From contig NZ_CALUAE010000007.1 of the NCBI RefSeq assembly GCF_943913955.1, forward strand, positions 1 to 64,000: a stretch of 64,000 bases of DNA. The letters are read 5' to 3'. Below, piece by piece: positions 8,485 to 16,369 of the stretch (positions within the stretch are counted from its first letter, which is position 1; each line of letters starts with the position of its first letter). Both the position numbers and the translations under genes were made by a program. Source of the DNA: Mycolicibacterium bacteremicum. GTDB lineage: Bacteria > Actinomycetota > Actinomycetes > Mycobacteriales > Mycobacteriaceae. The notes below the pieces were generated by a model. That model was not told the DNA's origin. It saw only the letters and a program-made list of their open reading frames with translations, and did no database searches.

Positions 8485-9225
8485 GTGCGCACTATCCATG
8501 TGATCGGTATCGGTGCAGGCGACCCGGACTACGTGACGGTGCAGGCCATCTCGGCGCTCAACGACACCCAGGTCTTCTTCGCCATGGACAAGGGCGACAC
8601 CAAGGACGACCTGGTCGCGCTGCGCCGACTCATCTGTGAACGCTTCATCGAGAAACCCGGATACCGGTTCGTCGAACTGCCCGACCCCAAGCGGGCCGTG
8701 GACGTGCCCTATGAGCAGGCGGTCAACGACTGGCATGCCGCCCGGGCAAGGCTGTGGGCGCAGGCTATCGAATCCGAACTACCGGACGGCGCCACCGGAT
8801 CCTTCCTGGCCTGGGGTGACCCGTCGCTCTACGACAGCACGCTGCGCATCCTGGACCGCGTCGCCGACCATGTCGACTTCGAGTTCGACGTCATCCCCGG
8901 CATCACCGCCATTGCGGCGCTGACCGCCCGACATCGCATCCCGCTCAACGACATCGGCGAACCCGTGCTCATCACCACCGGCCGCCGGCTGCGCGCCGAC
9001 GGCCTGTCCGGTGCGGCCGTGGTGATGCTCGACGGGGACTGCTCGTTTCGCGACTGCGCGCCCGACACCCGAATCTGGTGGGGCGCCTATCTGGGTACGC
9101 CCGACGAACTGCTGGTCACCGGGACCGTCGGCGAGGTCGCCGAGCAGATCACCGAAATCCGCGCCGCCGCAAGGGAACGGCACGGCTGGATCATGGACAT
9201 CTACCTGCTGCGGGCGGCAGACTGA
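8485..9225 (+). CDS. cobF: Precorrin-6A synthase (deacetylating) CobF
   Basis: S-adenosylmethionine-dependent C1 methyltransferase of the aerobic cobalamin pathway, converting precorrin-5 to precorrin-6A with loss of acetate. 246 aa; the tetrapyrrole methylase fold shows IGIGAGDPDYVTVQA at the N-terminus, the second conserved block GSFLAWGDPSLYDST and PGITAIAALTAR. I prefer GTG 8485 (MRTIHVIG); a TTG at 8479 is also possible. It stands apart from other cob genes. From established knowledge, cobF is deleted in the M. tuberculosis complex but kept in M. canettii and environmental species, so its presence supports an environmental host. Six bases separate it from the next gene. Confidence 0.93.
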   Translation: MRTIHVIGIGAGDPDYVTVQAISALNDTQVFFAMDKGDTKDDLVALRRLICERFIEKPGYRFVELPDPKRAVDVPYEQAVNDWHAARARLWAQAIESELPDGATGSFLAWGDPSLYDSTLRILDRVADHVDFEFDVIPGITAIAALTARHRIPLNDIGEPVLITTGRRLRADGLSGAAVVMLDGDCSFRDCAPDTRIWWGAYLGTPDELLVTGTVGEVAEQITEIRAAARERHGWIMDIYLLRAAD

Positions 9226-9230
9226 CGGCC

Positions 9231-9626
9231 ATGGGTTTTCTGCTGCGCGCCGCACTGACCGGAGTCGCGTTGTGGGTGGTGACGCTGCTGGTGCCCGGGA
9301 TCAGCATCGTCGGCGGCGACACCAGCCTGCACCGGGTCGGCATCATCTTCGTCGTCGCGGTGGTCTTCGGACTCGTCAACGCGGTGATCAAGCCCATCGT
9401 GCAGTTCATCTCGATACCGCTCTACATCCTGACCCTCGGGCTCATACACATCGTCATCAACGCCTGGATGCTCTGGATCACCTCGTGGATCACCGAGCAC
9501 ACCACCCACTGGGGGCTGCAGATCGACGACTTCTGGTGGACCGCGATCTGGGCCGCGATCGTGCTGTCGGTCGTCAGCTGGCTGCTGTCGATCCTGGCAT
9601 CAGACCTGAAAAGGTCGCAGCGCTAA
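9231..9626 (+). CDS. Phage holin family IV-like small membrane protein
   Basis: 131-aa integral membrane protein with about four hydrophobic segments (residues 5-20, 38-60, 65-90, 100-125). The central pattern VFGLVNAVIKPIVQF...PLYILTLGL is the signature of the holin superfamily IV / YvlD-like proteins found chromosomally in many bacteria, not a phage remnant. Function unknown; relatives are linked to envelope stress. Starts 5 bp after cobF, so probably co-transcribed. Convergent 4-bp overlap with the FUSC gene. Confidence 0.82.
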   Translation: MGFLLRAALTGVALWVVTLLVPGISIVGGDTSLHRVGIIFVVAVVFGLVNAVIKPIVQFISIPLYILTLGLIHIVINAWMLWITSWITEHTTHWGLQIDDFWWTAIWAAIVLSVVSWLLSILASDLKRSQR

Positions 9627-11251
9627 CCGTTCTCCGGATGCTCGTACACCCAGCACGCCGCCAGGGTCCGGTACGCGTCCTGTTCGGTGGCCGCCACGGT
9701 CGGCCACAACCGTTCGGCCTCGGCGCGCTGGGCGGCCGACCCGCCGATCGCCGCCTGGTAGGTCTCCAGCAGTGCCATCGCGCTCAGTTGCAGATCCCGG
9801 CGGGCGGCGCGGGCCGGGGCGCTGGTGACCGCGCCCGCTCGCAGGTGCACCGCGGTCCGCTCGATGGCCGCGCGGGTGCGTTGGACGGCCGCACTCACCG
9901 GCGCGGGACCATGTCGGCGCAGCACCACCCAGTACACCGAAAGTGCGACGACACAACCGATCACGGTGTCCACGCCGCGGGTGAGCAGGAAATGGTGCAG
10001 ATCGGCGACCGGCTTGCCGCCGGCCGCGATGGTCAGGGCCAGGGGCGTGATGAAGACGACGGCGAGGGTGTAGTTGCGCACCACGAACATCTCGATGGCG
10101 AACTGCAGCAGCGCGATCACCGCCACCAGCCACCAGCCCTGCGGATGCCAGGTCAGGATCGCCGCGGCCAGCCCCAGCCCGAGCAGCGTGCCGACCATGC
10201 GTTCGGCGCCCCGCTGCACCGTGCGCGACCAGTCGAAGCCCTGGTACAGCACCAGCACCGCGGCGGCCATCGCCCAGTAGGAATGGTCGGCGGTGTACAT
10301 CAGGGCGGCCACACCGGACAACGCCACCGCCACCCCGACCCGCAGGGTCAGCCGCAGTGCATCCGAGCCGGGCGCCACCGCGCGGCGCAGCAGCGTGAGA
10401 TTACCGGGTCTGCCCAACGGCAACCGGAAGTCCTTCGCGACCTCGACCTCGGGCGCGTCGAGAGCCGGGACGTCGGCGGCCGCGACGGCGGCACCGAACA
10501 CCCGGTGCAGATGCAGGTTCTGCGCCCGCAAGCGGTCCAGTGTCGCGTCGGTGCGCCGCCGCGACTGGAAGTTCACCAGGGTGGTCCACGATTGATGCAA
10601 CGCCTTGGCGGCCAGATGCCGGTCGGTGTTGTCCCGGGTCTGCAGATAACGCTCGACCGCCGTACGGGCCGCCGAGACGACACGGGCCTCCGGGCCGTGC
10701 TTTCCCCCGTCGCTTCGCTCGCCCAGCAGCGGTTCCCACAGCGCACCGACCATGTGCACCACCCACGAGAACGCGCCGCCGGCGAGCACCAGCAGCCCGA
10801 TGTGCCACGGCGGCAGATGGGCCGATGCGGTGGCGGTGCCGGCGGCGCAGCCGAGCACGAACATGAACGCGCCGGGCGGCCCGACCGACAGGGCATGACA
10901 CACCAGCACCGCGACCATGGCGATCACCGTGACGGTCAGCAGGCCCAGCCAGGGGATGGCCGCCGCCCAGTCACCGAGCGTGACCGCGGCCGCGAAGCAC
11001 ACGGCGATGCCCGCAAGGTAACCGGCCCGGTTGCGATACGGTCTGCCGCTGCCGTAGAGCGAGGTGAACCCGCCGATGACGGCGATCAGGCCCGCGCCGG
11101 TGTCCCCGAGCAACCAGCCGACGAGCACCGGTGCCGCCATGCAGACGCCGGCCCGCAACGAGAACTTCCAGCGCCCCGGCGCGGGGTTGATGACCAGCAA
11201 CCGCCGCAACGCTGTCCGCACATCAGAGACGATATCGGTGCCGTCCTGCAC
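9623..11251 (-). CDS. FUSC-family (YccS/AaeB-like) integral membrane protein
   Basis: 542-aa membrane protein with two copies of a multi-helix FUSC module (about residues 25-165 and 315-450) separated and followed by soluble helical regions, the organisation of fusaric-acid-resistance / aromatic-acid efflux proteins. The second copy has the typical YWAMAAAVLVLYQGFDWSRTVQRGAERMVGTLLG block. Likely exports aromatic or other organic acids; substrate unproven. No ATG fits; I chose GTG 11251, with GTG 11226 an alternative. The start is only 9 bp from the divergent glycosylase start, so both promoters must lie inside or overlap the opposing genes. Confidence 0.83.
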   Translation of the reverse strand: MQDGTDIVSDVRTALRRLLVINPAPGRWKFSLRAGVCMAAPVLVGWLLGDTGAGLIAVIGGFTSLYGSGRPYRNRAGYLAGIAVCFAAAVTLGDWAAAIPWLGLLTVTVIAMVAVLVCHALSVGPPGAFMFVLGCAAGTATASAHLPPWHIGLLVLAGGAFSWVVHMVGALWEPLLGERSDGGKHGPEARVVSAARTAVERYLQTRDNTDRHLAAKALHQSWTTLVNFQSRRRTDATLDRLRAQNLHLHRVFGAAVAAADVPALDAPEVEVAKDFRLPLGRPGNLTLLRRAVAPGSDALRLTLRVGVAVALSGVAALMYTADHSYWAMAAAVLVLYQGFDWSRTVQRGAERMVGTLLGLGLAAAILTWHPQGWWLVAVIALLQFAIEMFVVRNYTLAVVFITPLALTIAAGGKPVADLHHFLLTRGVDTVIGCVVALSVYWVVLRRHGPAPVSAAVQRTRAAIERTAVHLRAGAVTSAPARAARRDLQLSAMALLETYQAAIGGSAAQRAEAERLWPTVAATEQDAYRTLAACWVYEHPENG

Positions 11252-11260
11252 ACTGGACCC

Positions 11261-12130
11261 ATGCCCGAGCTTCCCGAGATCGAGGCGCTCGCCGATCATC
11301 TGCGCCGCCACGCCGTCGGCCGCCAGGTCGTGCGGGTGGACATCTCCGCGCTGTCGGTCCTCAAGACGTTCGACCCGCCCGTGACCGCACTGCACGGGCA
11401 ACCGGTGAGCGGCGCCCAGCGGTGGGGCAAGTACCTGGGCCTGGTGGTGGCCGACATGTATCTGATCACCCACCTGTCGCGGGCCGGCTGGCTGCGCTGG
11501 TCGGACAAGCTCGCGCCGGCACCGTTGAAACCGGGCAAGGGACCGATCGCGCTGCGGGTGCATCTGAGCGGGGACGAGCCGGCCCAGACCGTCGGCTTCG
11601 ACCTCACCGAGGCCGGCACCCAGAAGCGGTTGGCAGTGTGGGTGGTCCGCGACCCGATGGACGTCCCACAGATCGCCGCGCTGGGTCCCGACGCCCTGGC
11701 GCTGGGCCCCGAGGAACTGCGGGAGGTGCTCGCTGCCCACGGCGGCCGGATCAAGACCGTCATCACCGACCAGAAGATCATCGCCGGAATCGGCAACGCC
11801 TACAGCGACGAGATCCTGCACGTGGCCAAGCTGTCGCCGTTCGCGACCGCCAACAAACTCTCCGCGGCCCAGCTCGCCGATCTGCACGACGCGATGTCCT
11901 CGGTGCTCACCGACGCCGTGACGCGCTCGGTGGGCCAACAGGCCGCGACACTCAAGGGCGAGAAGCGCTCCGGGTTGCGGGTGCACGCGCGCACCGGGCT
12001 GCCCTGTCCGATCTGTGGTGACACGGTCGCCGAAGTCTCGTTTGCGGACAAGTCCTTCCAGTACTGTCCCACCTGTCAGACCGGTGGCAGGAAACTCGCC
12101 GACCGGAGAATGTCGCGCCTGCTGAAGTAG
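11261..12130 (+). CDS. Fpg/Nei-family DNA glycosylase-AP lyase (Rv0944/Fpg2-like, full length)
   Basis: 289-aa base-excision repair enzyme. It begins PELPEIE, giving the catalytic N-terminal proline (after Met removal) and glutamate of Fpg/Nei enzymes; the H2TH region has QKIIAGIGNAYSDEILH, and the C-terminus a zinc finger (CPICGDTV...YCPTCQTGG) with Cys at 2-residue spacings. The conserved Lys of the beta-hairpin is probably in the GQPVSGAQRWGKYL segment. It sits where Rv0944 lies in M. tuberculosis, but the annotated tubercle gene is a short fragment without the N-terminal catalytic half. Substrate (oxidised purine or pyrimidine) cannot be decided from sequence. Confidence 0.88.
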   Translation: MPELPEIEALADHLRRHAVGRQVVRVDISALSVLKTFDPPVTALHGQPVSGAQRWGKYLGLVVADMYLITHLSRAGWLRWSDKLAPAPLKPGKGPIALRVHLSGDEPAQTVGFDLTEAGTQKRLAVWVVRDPMDVPQIAALGPDALALGPEELREVLAAHGGRIKTVITDQKIIAGIGNAYSDEILHVAKLSPFATANKLSAAQLADLHDAMSSVLTDAVTRSVGQQAATLKGEKRSGLRVHARTGLPCPICGDTVAEVSFADKSFQYCPTCQTGGRKLADRRMSRLLK

Positions 12131-12144
12131 CTGCGAGGAGCCCG

Positions 12145-13638
12145 GTGGCCAGTCCGAACTCGGTGTCCGGTACCGCCGCGACCATGACGATCCTGGCGAC
12201 GGGTCTGGGATCGAGCATCACCTCCGCCGACCCGGTGATCCTTTCGGCCAACATCTCGGCGGTGCGCGACGGGCTGGCGCTGTCGGCGGGCACCGCGAGC
12301 CTGGTCGCCAGCATGGCCACCCTGGCGCTGGCCGCCGGGGTGCTGGGGGCGGGCGCGCTGGGCGACAGGTACGGCATGCGGCGGATGTACTCGCTGGGCC
12401 TGCTGGGCACCATGGTCTTCGGGGTGGCGGCCGCGCTGGCGCCGAACGCCGCGGTCCTGCTGGTGGCGCGGGCCGGCATCGGGCTGGCCTTCGCCCTGCA
12501 ACTGGGATTGGCGCTGGCCATCGTCAACGTCGTCTTCCCGCCCGAACGCCGGTCCGCGGCGATCTCGCTGCACCTGGGCGCCGGTTTCGCGGTGGCCGTC
12601 CCGATGCCGGCCATCGGGTCCCTGCTCGTCGAGCACATCGGTTGGCGGACGGCGTTTCTCGTCGCGCCGGTGCTGGCGCTGATCGCGCTGGTGATGGTGC
12701 GCAGATACGTGCCCGAGACGCCCCGCGGGGAGCGCCGACTGGATGTGACCGGCCTGCTGCTGGTGGCCGTCGCCCTGCTGGCGATCGTGTTCGGGTTGTC
12801 CCGGCTGCAGAGCGGACTCGACGCCGGTGTCGTCGGGGTGCTGGCCGTCGGGTTGGTCGCGGCGGTCGCCTTCGTCATCTTCGAGCGGCGTACCCCGAGT
12901 CCGGCACTGGATCTGCGCCTCTTCCGGTCCGGCCCCTTCGACGCCGCCGTCGCCGCCGGCATGGCGTTCAACTTCCTGTCCGGTGGTGTGACGGTGTTGC
13001 TGGCCTTCTACCTGGTCGCCGTCCGCGGCGAAGCGCCGACCCTGCTGGGCCTGCTGATGGCGCCGGCGGCGCTGCTGTCGGCAGTCGCGGCCGCGGCGGC
13101 CGGCCGCGCGGCGGTCCGACTCGGGCAGCGGGCGGTACTGATCGGTGGTCTGCTGCTGTTGATCGCCGGCCTGCTGGTGATCACCCGGCTGGCCGAGAAC
13201 AGCTCGCTGTGGCTGCTGTTCGCGGCGGTCGCCTGTAACGCCGTCGGTGCCGCCGTCGTCGAGACCGTCGAGGCGACCATCATGTTGCAGACCGCGCCGG
13301 TGGAGCTCAGCGGTGCGGTGGCGGCGGTGAAAAGTGCTGTCGGACAGGCGGCCTACTCGATGGGTCCGGCGGTGTTCGCGCTCGTCGGCACCAGCGTCTT
13401 CGTGCACTCCGCCGGTATCGATGCCGACCAGGCGCGCGACGCGCTGCGGGTGGCCCAGGGGCACAACGTGCTCGACCCGCAGCGGGCGCGCGAGGTCGTC
13501 GACGGCGTGCACGCGAGCATGATCGAGGCCATCCACACCCTCGGGTGGACGCTGACCGTCGTCCCTGTGGTGGCGATCGTGGTGGTGGCCGTGCTGGTGC
13601 GCTCTCCTCGGAATCTGGGGGCAGCGCATGTCCGATGA
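12145..13638 (+). CDS. MFS drug:H+ antiporter, DHA2 (14-TM, LfrA/EmrB-like)
   Basis: 497-aa, 14-TM major facilitator of the DHA2 class. Visible are the loop after TM2 (GALGDRYGMRRMYSLGLLG), TM4 arginine (LLVARAGIGLAFALQ) and the antiporter TM5 region (GAGFAVAVPMPAIGSLLVEHIGWR). Probably a multidrug or biocide exporter. GTG start at 12145 with GAGGAG seven bases upstream and 14 bp after the glycosylase stop; the two are likely co-transcribed. The 3' end overlaps the next gene by 11 bp. Confidence 0.87.
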   Translation: MASPNSVSGTAATMTILATGLGSSITSADPVILSANISAVRDGLALSAGTASLVASMATLALAAGVLGAGALGDRYGMRRMYSLGLLGTMVFGVAAALAPNAAVLLVARAGIGLAFALQLGLALAIVNVVFPPERRSAAISLHLGAGFAVAVPMPAIGSLLVEHIGWRTAFLVAPVLALIALVMVRRYVPETPRGERRLDVTGLLLVAVALLAIVFGLSRLQSGLDAGVVGVLAVGLVAAVAFVIFERRTPSPALDLRLFRSGPFDAAVAAGMAFNFLSGGVTVLLAFYLVAVRGEAPTLLGLLMAPAALLSAVAAAAAGRAAVRLGQRAVLIGGLLLLIAGLLVITRLAENSSLWLLFAAVACNAVGAAVVETVEATIMLQTAPVELSGAVAAVKSAVGQAAYSMGPAVFALVGTSVFVHSAGIDADQARDALRVAQGHNVLDPQRAREVVDGVHASMIEAIHTLGWTLTVVPVVAIVVVAVLVRSPRNLGAAHVR

Positions 13639-14848
13639 ATCGGTCACCGTCGAATTCATCGCCCGGCTCGGGTCGGCGATGCTCAGCGCCGACTACCCGG
13701 TGACGATGGTGCGGCACACGCTGGAGCGGGTGGCGCAGCGACAGGGTGCCGACTGCCCGGTACTGGTCCTGCCCAATTTCATCCAGGCGGGCGACCGGCA
13801 GCACACCACGGTGGCGCGCGGCGCGGCGTTGCGTTATGACCAGACCTTCCCGCTGGGCGAGCTGATCGAGCAGGCCCAGAGCCACCGGCTGGACCCGGCG
13901 GCGGGGCTGGCCGAGCTGGACCGTATCCATGCGCTGCCCCGCCGGTTCTCCGGCTGGGTCGGCGTCATCGGATACGGATTACAAAGTGCGGCATACGGAT
14001 TGATCTTGCAGCCGACGGTGGTGTCCCTGGTTGCCGCGACCGGTTTCGGCTTGGTCGTCGGACTGCTGGAGTTGCTGACGCGCCGCAACGCCGCGCTGCG
14101 CCAGCTGCTGCCGGTGCTGAGCGCTTTCCTGGTCACCTATGTCGCCTTCAGCCTCGGCCGGCTCCTGCACATGGGGCACGACAGCCTGCGCGTGCTGATC
14201 GCACCGCTGACCCTGTTCCTGCCCGGGGTGGCCATCACGCTGGCCGTCATCGAGTCCTCCACCAGTGAGGTGGTGTCGGGCTCGGCGCGGCTGATGGCCG
14301 GGCTGATGCGCCTCGCCCAGCTGGCCCTGGGGATCCTGCTGGCCGTCCAGTTGCTCGGGCTCACCTGGTCCGAACTCGCCGATGCCCCGGCGAACACCCT
14401 CGGCAGCTGGGCGCCCTGGCTGGGGGTGGCGGTGTACGCCGTCGGCATCATCCTGCATCTGGGGCCGCCGCGCGGCTTCGCGCCGTGGTTGACGTTGGTG
14501 CTGTTCACCGCGTACGCCGCGCAGCTGGTGACGAACGCGTGGTTCGGTGGGTACGTCAGCGGCTTCGGTGGCGGGCTGATCCTCATCCTCTGTGCCCTGA
14601 CGCTGAGCAGACTCTCGATGACACCGGTGGCCCAGGTGATGCTGGCGCCCGGATTCTGGCTGTTGGTGCCCAGCTCGATCGGCATGATCGGAGTTGCCGA
14701 GCTGGCGTCGGGGCAGGGCGGTGCGGCGATCACCGTGATGCTGGTGTCGATGATGTCGATCGCCCTGGGCTTCACCACCGGATACGCGGTGTGGAACGCG
14801 TTCGCGCGCCGTGGTGGGCAGGATGCGGATTCGGCCGCCGAGCTGTGA
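13628..14848 (+). CDS. ThrE-like threonine/serine exporter family protein
   Basis: 406-aa membrane protein with a soluble N-terminal domain (about residues 1-115) that includes the hydrolase-like segment typical of ThrE (DUF1212), followed by about ten TM segments, the last five being the DUF3815-like half. In Corynebacterium glutamicum ThrE exports L-threonine and L-serine; the substrate here is only assumed. The ATG at 13628 is inside the end of the MFS gene with a GGGGG ribosome site, indicating translational coupling. Confidence 0.83.
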   Translation: MSDESVTVEFIARLGSAMLSADYPVTMVRHTLERVAQRQGADCPVLVLPNFIQAGDRQHTTVARGAALRYDQTFPLGELIEQAQSHRLDPAAGLAELDRIHALPRRFSGWVGVIGYGLQSAAYGLILQPTVVSLVAATGFGLVVGLLELLTRRNAALRQLLPVLSAFLVTYVAFSLGRLLHMGHDSLRVLIAPLTLFLPGVAITLAVIESSTSEVVSGSARLMAGLMRLAQLALGILLAVQLLGLTWSELADAPANTLGSWAPWLGVAVYAVGIILHLGPPRGFAPWLTLVLFTAYAAQLVTNAWFGGYVSGFGGGLILILCALTLSRLSMTPVAQVMLAPGFWLLVPSSIGMIGVAELASGQGGAAITVMLVSMMSIALGFTTGYAVWNAFARRGGQDADSAAEL

Positions 14849-14855
14849 CCGTTTC

Positions 14856-14882
14856 TTGACAGCTGTCTAACTCGGTTATCCT
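14856..14882 (+). promoter_or_regulatory. Sigma-A-like promoter with overlapping palindrome, upstream of SDR gene
   Basis: TTGACA at 14856-14861 and TATCCT at 14877-14882 with a 15-bp spacer (shorter than ideal), 7 bp before the ATG at 14890, so transcripts would be leaderless or nearly so. A perfect palindrome GACAGCTGTC (14858-14867) overlaps the -35 element and could be a repressor site. Confidence 0.5.
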
Positions 14883-14889
14883 GCTCGCC

Positions 14890-15639
14890 ATGACCCGCCA
14901 GAAGATCCTCATCACCGGTGCCAGCTCGGGCCTGGGAGCCGGCATGGCCCGCGCCTTCGCCGCCAAGGGCCGGGACCTGGCCCTGTGCGCCCGCCGCGTC
15001 GAGCGCCTCGAAGAGCTGCGCGCCGAGATCCTGGACAAGCACCCGTACGCCAAGATCGCGATCGCCGCGCTCGACGTGGACGATCACGAGGCCATCCCGC
15101 GCGTCTTCAATGAGCTGTCCGACGAGCTCGGCGGAATCGACCGGGTGATCGTCAACGCCGGCATCGGCAAGGGCTATCAGATCGGCGCGGGAAAGCCGTG
15201 GCACAACTCGGCGACGCTGAACACCAACCTGGTCTCCGGCCTGGTGCAGATCGAGTACGCGCTGCAGCTGTTCCAGAAGGCCGGCAACGGGCACCTGGTG
15301 CTGATCTCCTCGGTGCTCGGCAACACCGGTGTGCCCGGGACCAAGGCGGCCTACGCCGCGTCGAAGGCGGGCATGACCTCTCTCGGCGAATCGTTGCGCG
15401 CCGAATACGACAAGGGGCCCATCCGGGTCACCGTGATCGAGCCGGGCTACATCGAATCGGAGATGACGGCCCAGGCCGCCAACACTCTGCTGATGGTCGA
15501 CAACGAGACCGGTGTGGCCGCCATGGTGGCGGCCATCGAGAAGGAGAAGGGTCGTGCGGTGGTGCCGAGTTGGCCGTGGGCGCCGCTGACCCAGATCATG
15601 CGACTGCTGCCGCCGAAGTACACCAAGCGCTTCGCCTGA
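14890..15639 (+). CDS. Short-chain dehydrogenase/reductase (Rv0945-like)
   Basis: 249-aa classical SDR. The NAD(P)-binding fingerprint TGASSGLGAGMA is at the N-terminus, NAG (VIVNAGIG) follows beta-4, the catalytic Ser is in LISSVLG and the YxxxK motif is YAASKAG. An Arg-rich first loop (CARRVERLEEL) points to NADPH. Substrate unknown. Position between the Fpg-like gene and pgi matches Rv0945. The ATG at 14890 is close behind a good promoter. Confidence 0.9.
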   Translation: MTRQKILITGASSGLGAGMARAFAAKGRDLALCARRVERLEELRAEILDKHPYAKIAIAALDVDDHEAIPRVFNELSDELGGIDRVIVNAGIGKGYQIGAGKPWHNSATLNTNLVSGLVQIEYALQLFQKAGNGHLVLISSVLGNTGVPGTKAAYAASKAGMTSLGESLRAEYDKGPIRVTVIEPGYIESEMTAQAANTLLMVDNETGVAAMVAAIEKEKGRAVVPSWPWAPLTQIMRLLPPKYTKRFA

Positions 15640-15702
15640 TCTCGAAAGCATTGCGATCCGGGTGATGTTTAGCCCGGCTTAGTCAGTGGTAACTCTCTTT
15701 TC

Positions 15703-16227
15703 ATGATGGTGAAACTGACGAAGATGACGCCCCTCTTGTTCGCAGGCGCCGCCGGAGCGGCCATCGCGTTCTCGCCCCTCGCCGGGGCCGAGCCGGCTCC
15801 GCCGCCGTGCTGGAACCCCGATGGCACCCCGTGCGCCAGCATTGGCACCGCCGGCCCGGACGGCGCGACCGGCGCCATTCCCGGCGGTCCCGGCGGCACG
15901 GCCGGACCCGGTGGCGCCAGCGGTGTCATTCCGGGCGGACCCGGCGGTGAGGCCGGACCGGGCGGTGCCAGCGGTGCCGTCGCTCCCGGCGGACCCGCGG
16001 GTGAGGCCGGACCGGGTGGCGCCAGCGGCGTCATCCCCGGCGGCCCGGGTGGCGCGGCCGGACCTGACGGTGCGAGCGGCGCGATCCCCGGTGGCCCGGT
16101 CGGCACTGCCGGACCGGGAGGCGCGAGCGGCTCGCTGGCTCCCGGCGGGCCCAGCGGAACCGCCGGACCGGGTGGCGCCAGTGGCTGCATCCCCGGCCTG
16201 GGGTGTGCCACCATTCCCGCCCCGTAA
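15703..16227 (+). CDS. Secreted collagen-like Gly/Pro repeat protein
   Basis: 174-aa protein with a signal peptide (KLTKMTPLLFAG..., cleavage likely after AGA near residue 29), a short Cys-containing linker (two Cys, residues 36 and 44) and seven tandem units of 17-18 residues from residue 51. The core unit is GPGGASGxIPGGPGGxA; units 3 and 6 have one extra residue (xxAPGGP). The last unit carries two more Cys, so disulfides could clamp the repeat. Gly-x-y periodicity is only locally collagen-like because GG pairs break it. Function unknown; a surface or matrix role is inference. The convergent pgi gene lies beyond a strong hairpin. Confidence 0.82.
   Translation: MMVKLTKMTPLLFAGAAGAAIAFSPLAGAEPAPPPCWNPDGTPCASIGTAGPDGATGAIPGGPGGTAGPGGASGVIPGGPGGEAGPGGASGAVAPGGPAGEAGPGGASGVIPGGPGGAAGPDGASGAIPGGPVGTAGPGGASGSLAPGGPSGTAGPGGASGCIPGLGCATIPAP
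15853..16224 (+). repeat. Seven in-frame 51-54 bp tandem repeats
   Basis: The repeat block encodes seven units: five copies of 17 or 18 residues with the GPGGASG start and two starting GPDGA(T/S)G, each ending GPxGxA except the last, which ends in a Cys-containing cap. Copies differ at synonymous and non-synonymous sites, so the array is not a very recent expansion, but copy number may vary between strains. Confidence 0.8.
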
Positions 16228-16244
16228 TCTCTGAACCCCTCGCA

Positions 16245-16298
16245 AAACACGCGTACCCGTTGCTCCTCCCCTCGGGAGAGCAACGGGTACGCGTGTTT
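16245..16298. terminator. Bidirectional hairpin between the repeat protein gene and pgi
   Basis: Perfect 21-bp inverted repeat (16245-16265 with 16278-16298, starting AAACACGCGTACCC) around a 12-nt loop that can itself add TCCC/GGGA pairs. It lies between convergent genes, so it can terminate both. A run of T follows on each strand only as TTT. Confidence 0.8.
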
Positions 16299-16312
16299 CG
16301 GCGTCTGTCAGG

Positions 16313-16369
16313 TCAGGCCGGTCGACCTCGCTCCGCTCGGCTCAGGCCGGTCGACCTCGCTCCGCTCGG
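16313..16369. repeat. 28-bp direct repeat spanning the pgi stop codon
   Basis: Two exact 28-bp copies (16313-16340 and 16342-16369) with 29-bp period, each containing GTCGACCTCGCTCCGCTCGG. The second copy is the last nine codons plus stop of pgi (reading AERGRPA-stop); the first lies just downstream of that stop. It looks like a local tandem duplication of the gene end. Confidence 0.8.

Noticed and set aside
9231..9626. Phage remnant suggested by the holin-like protein
   Set aside because: No other phage genes nearby; this family is common as a chromosomal membrane protein.
15703..16227. PE_PGRS-type protein
   Set aside because: No PE domain; signal peptide plus GPGGASG units are unlike the GGA-GGN repeats of PGRS.
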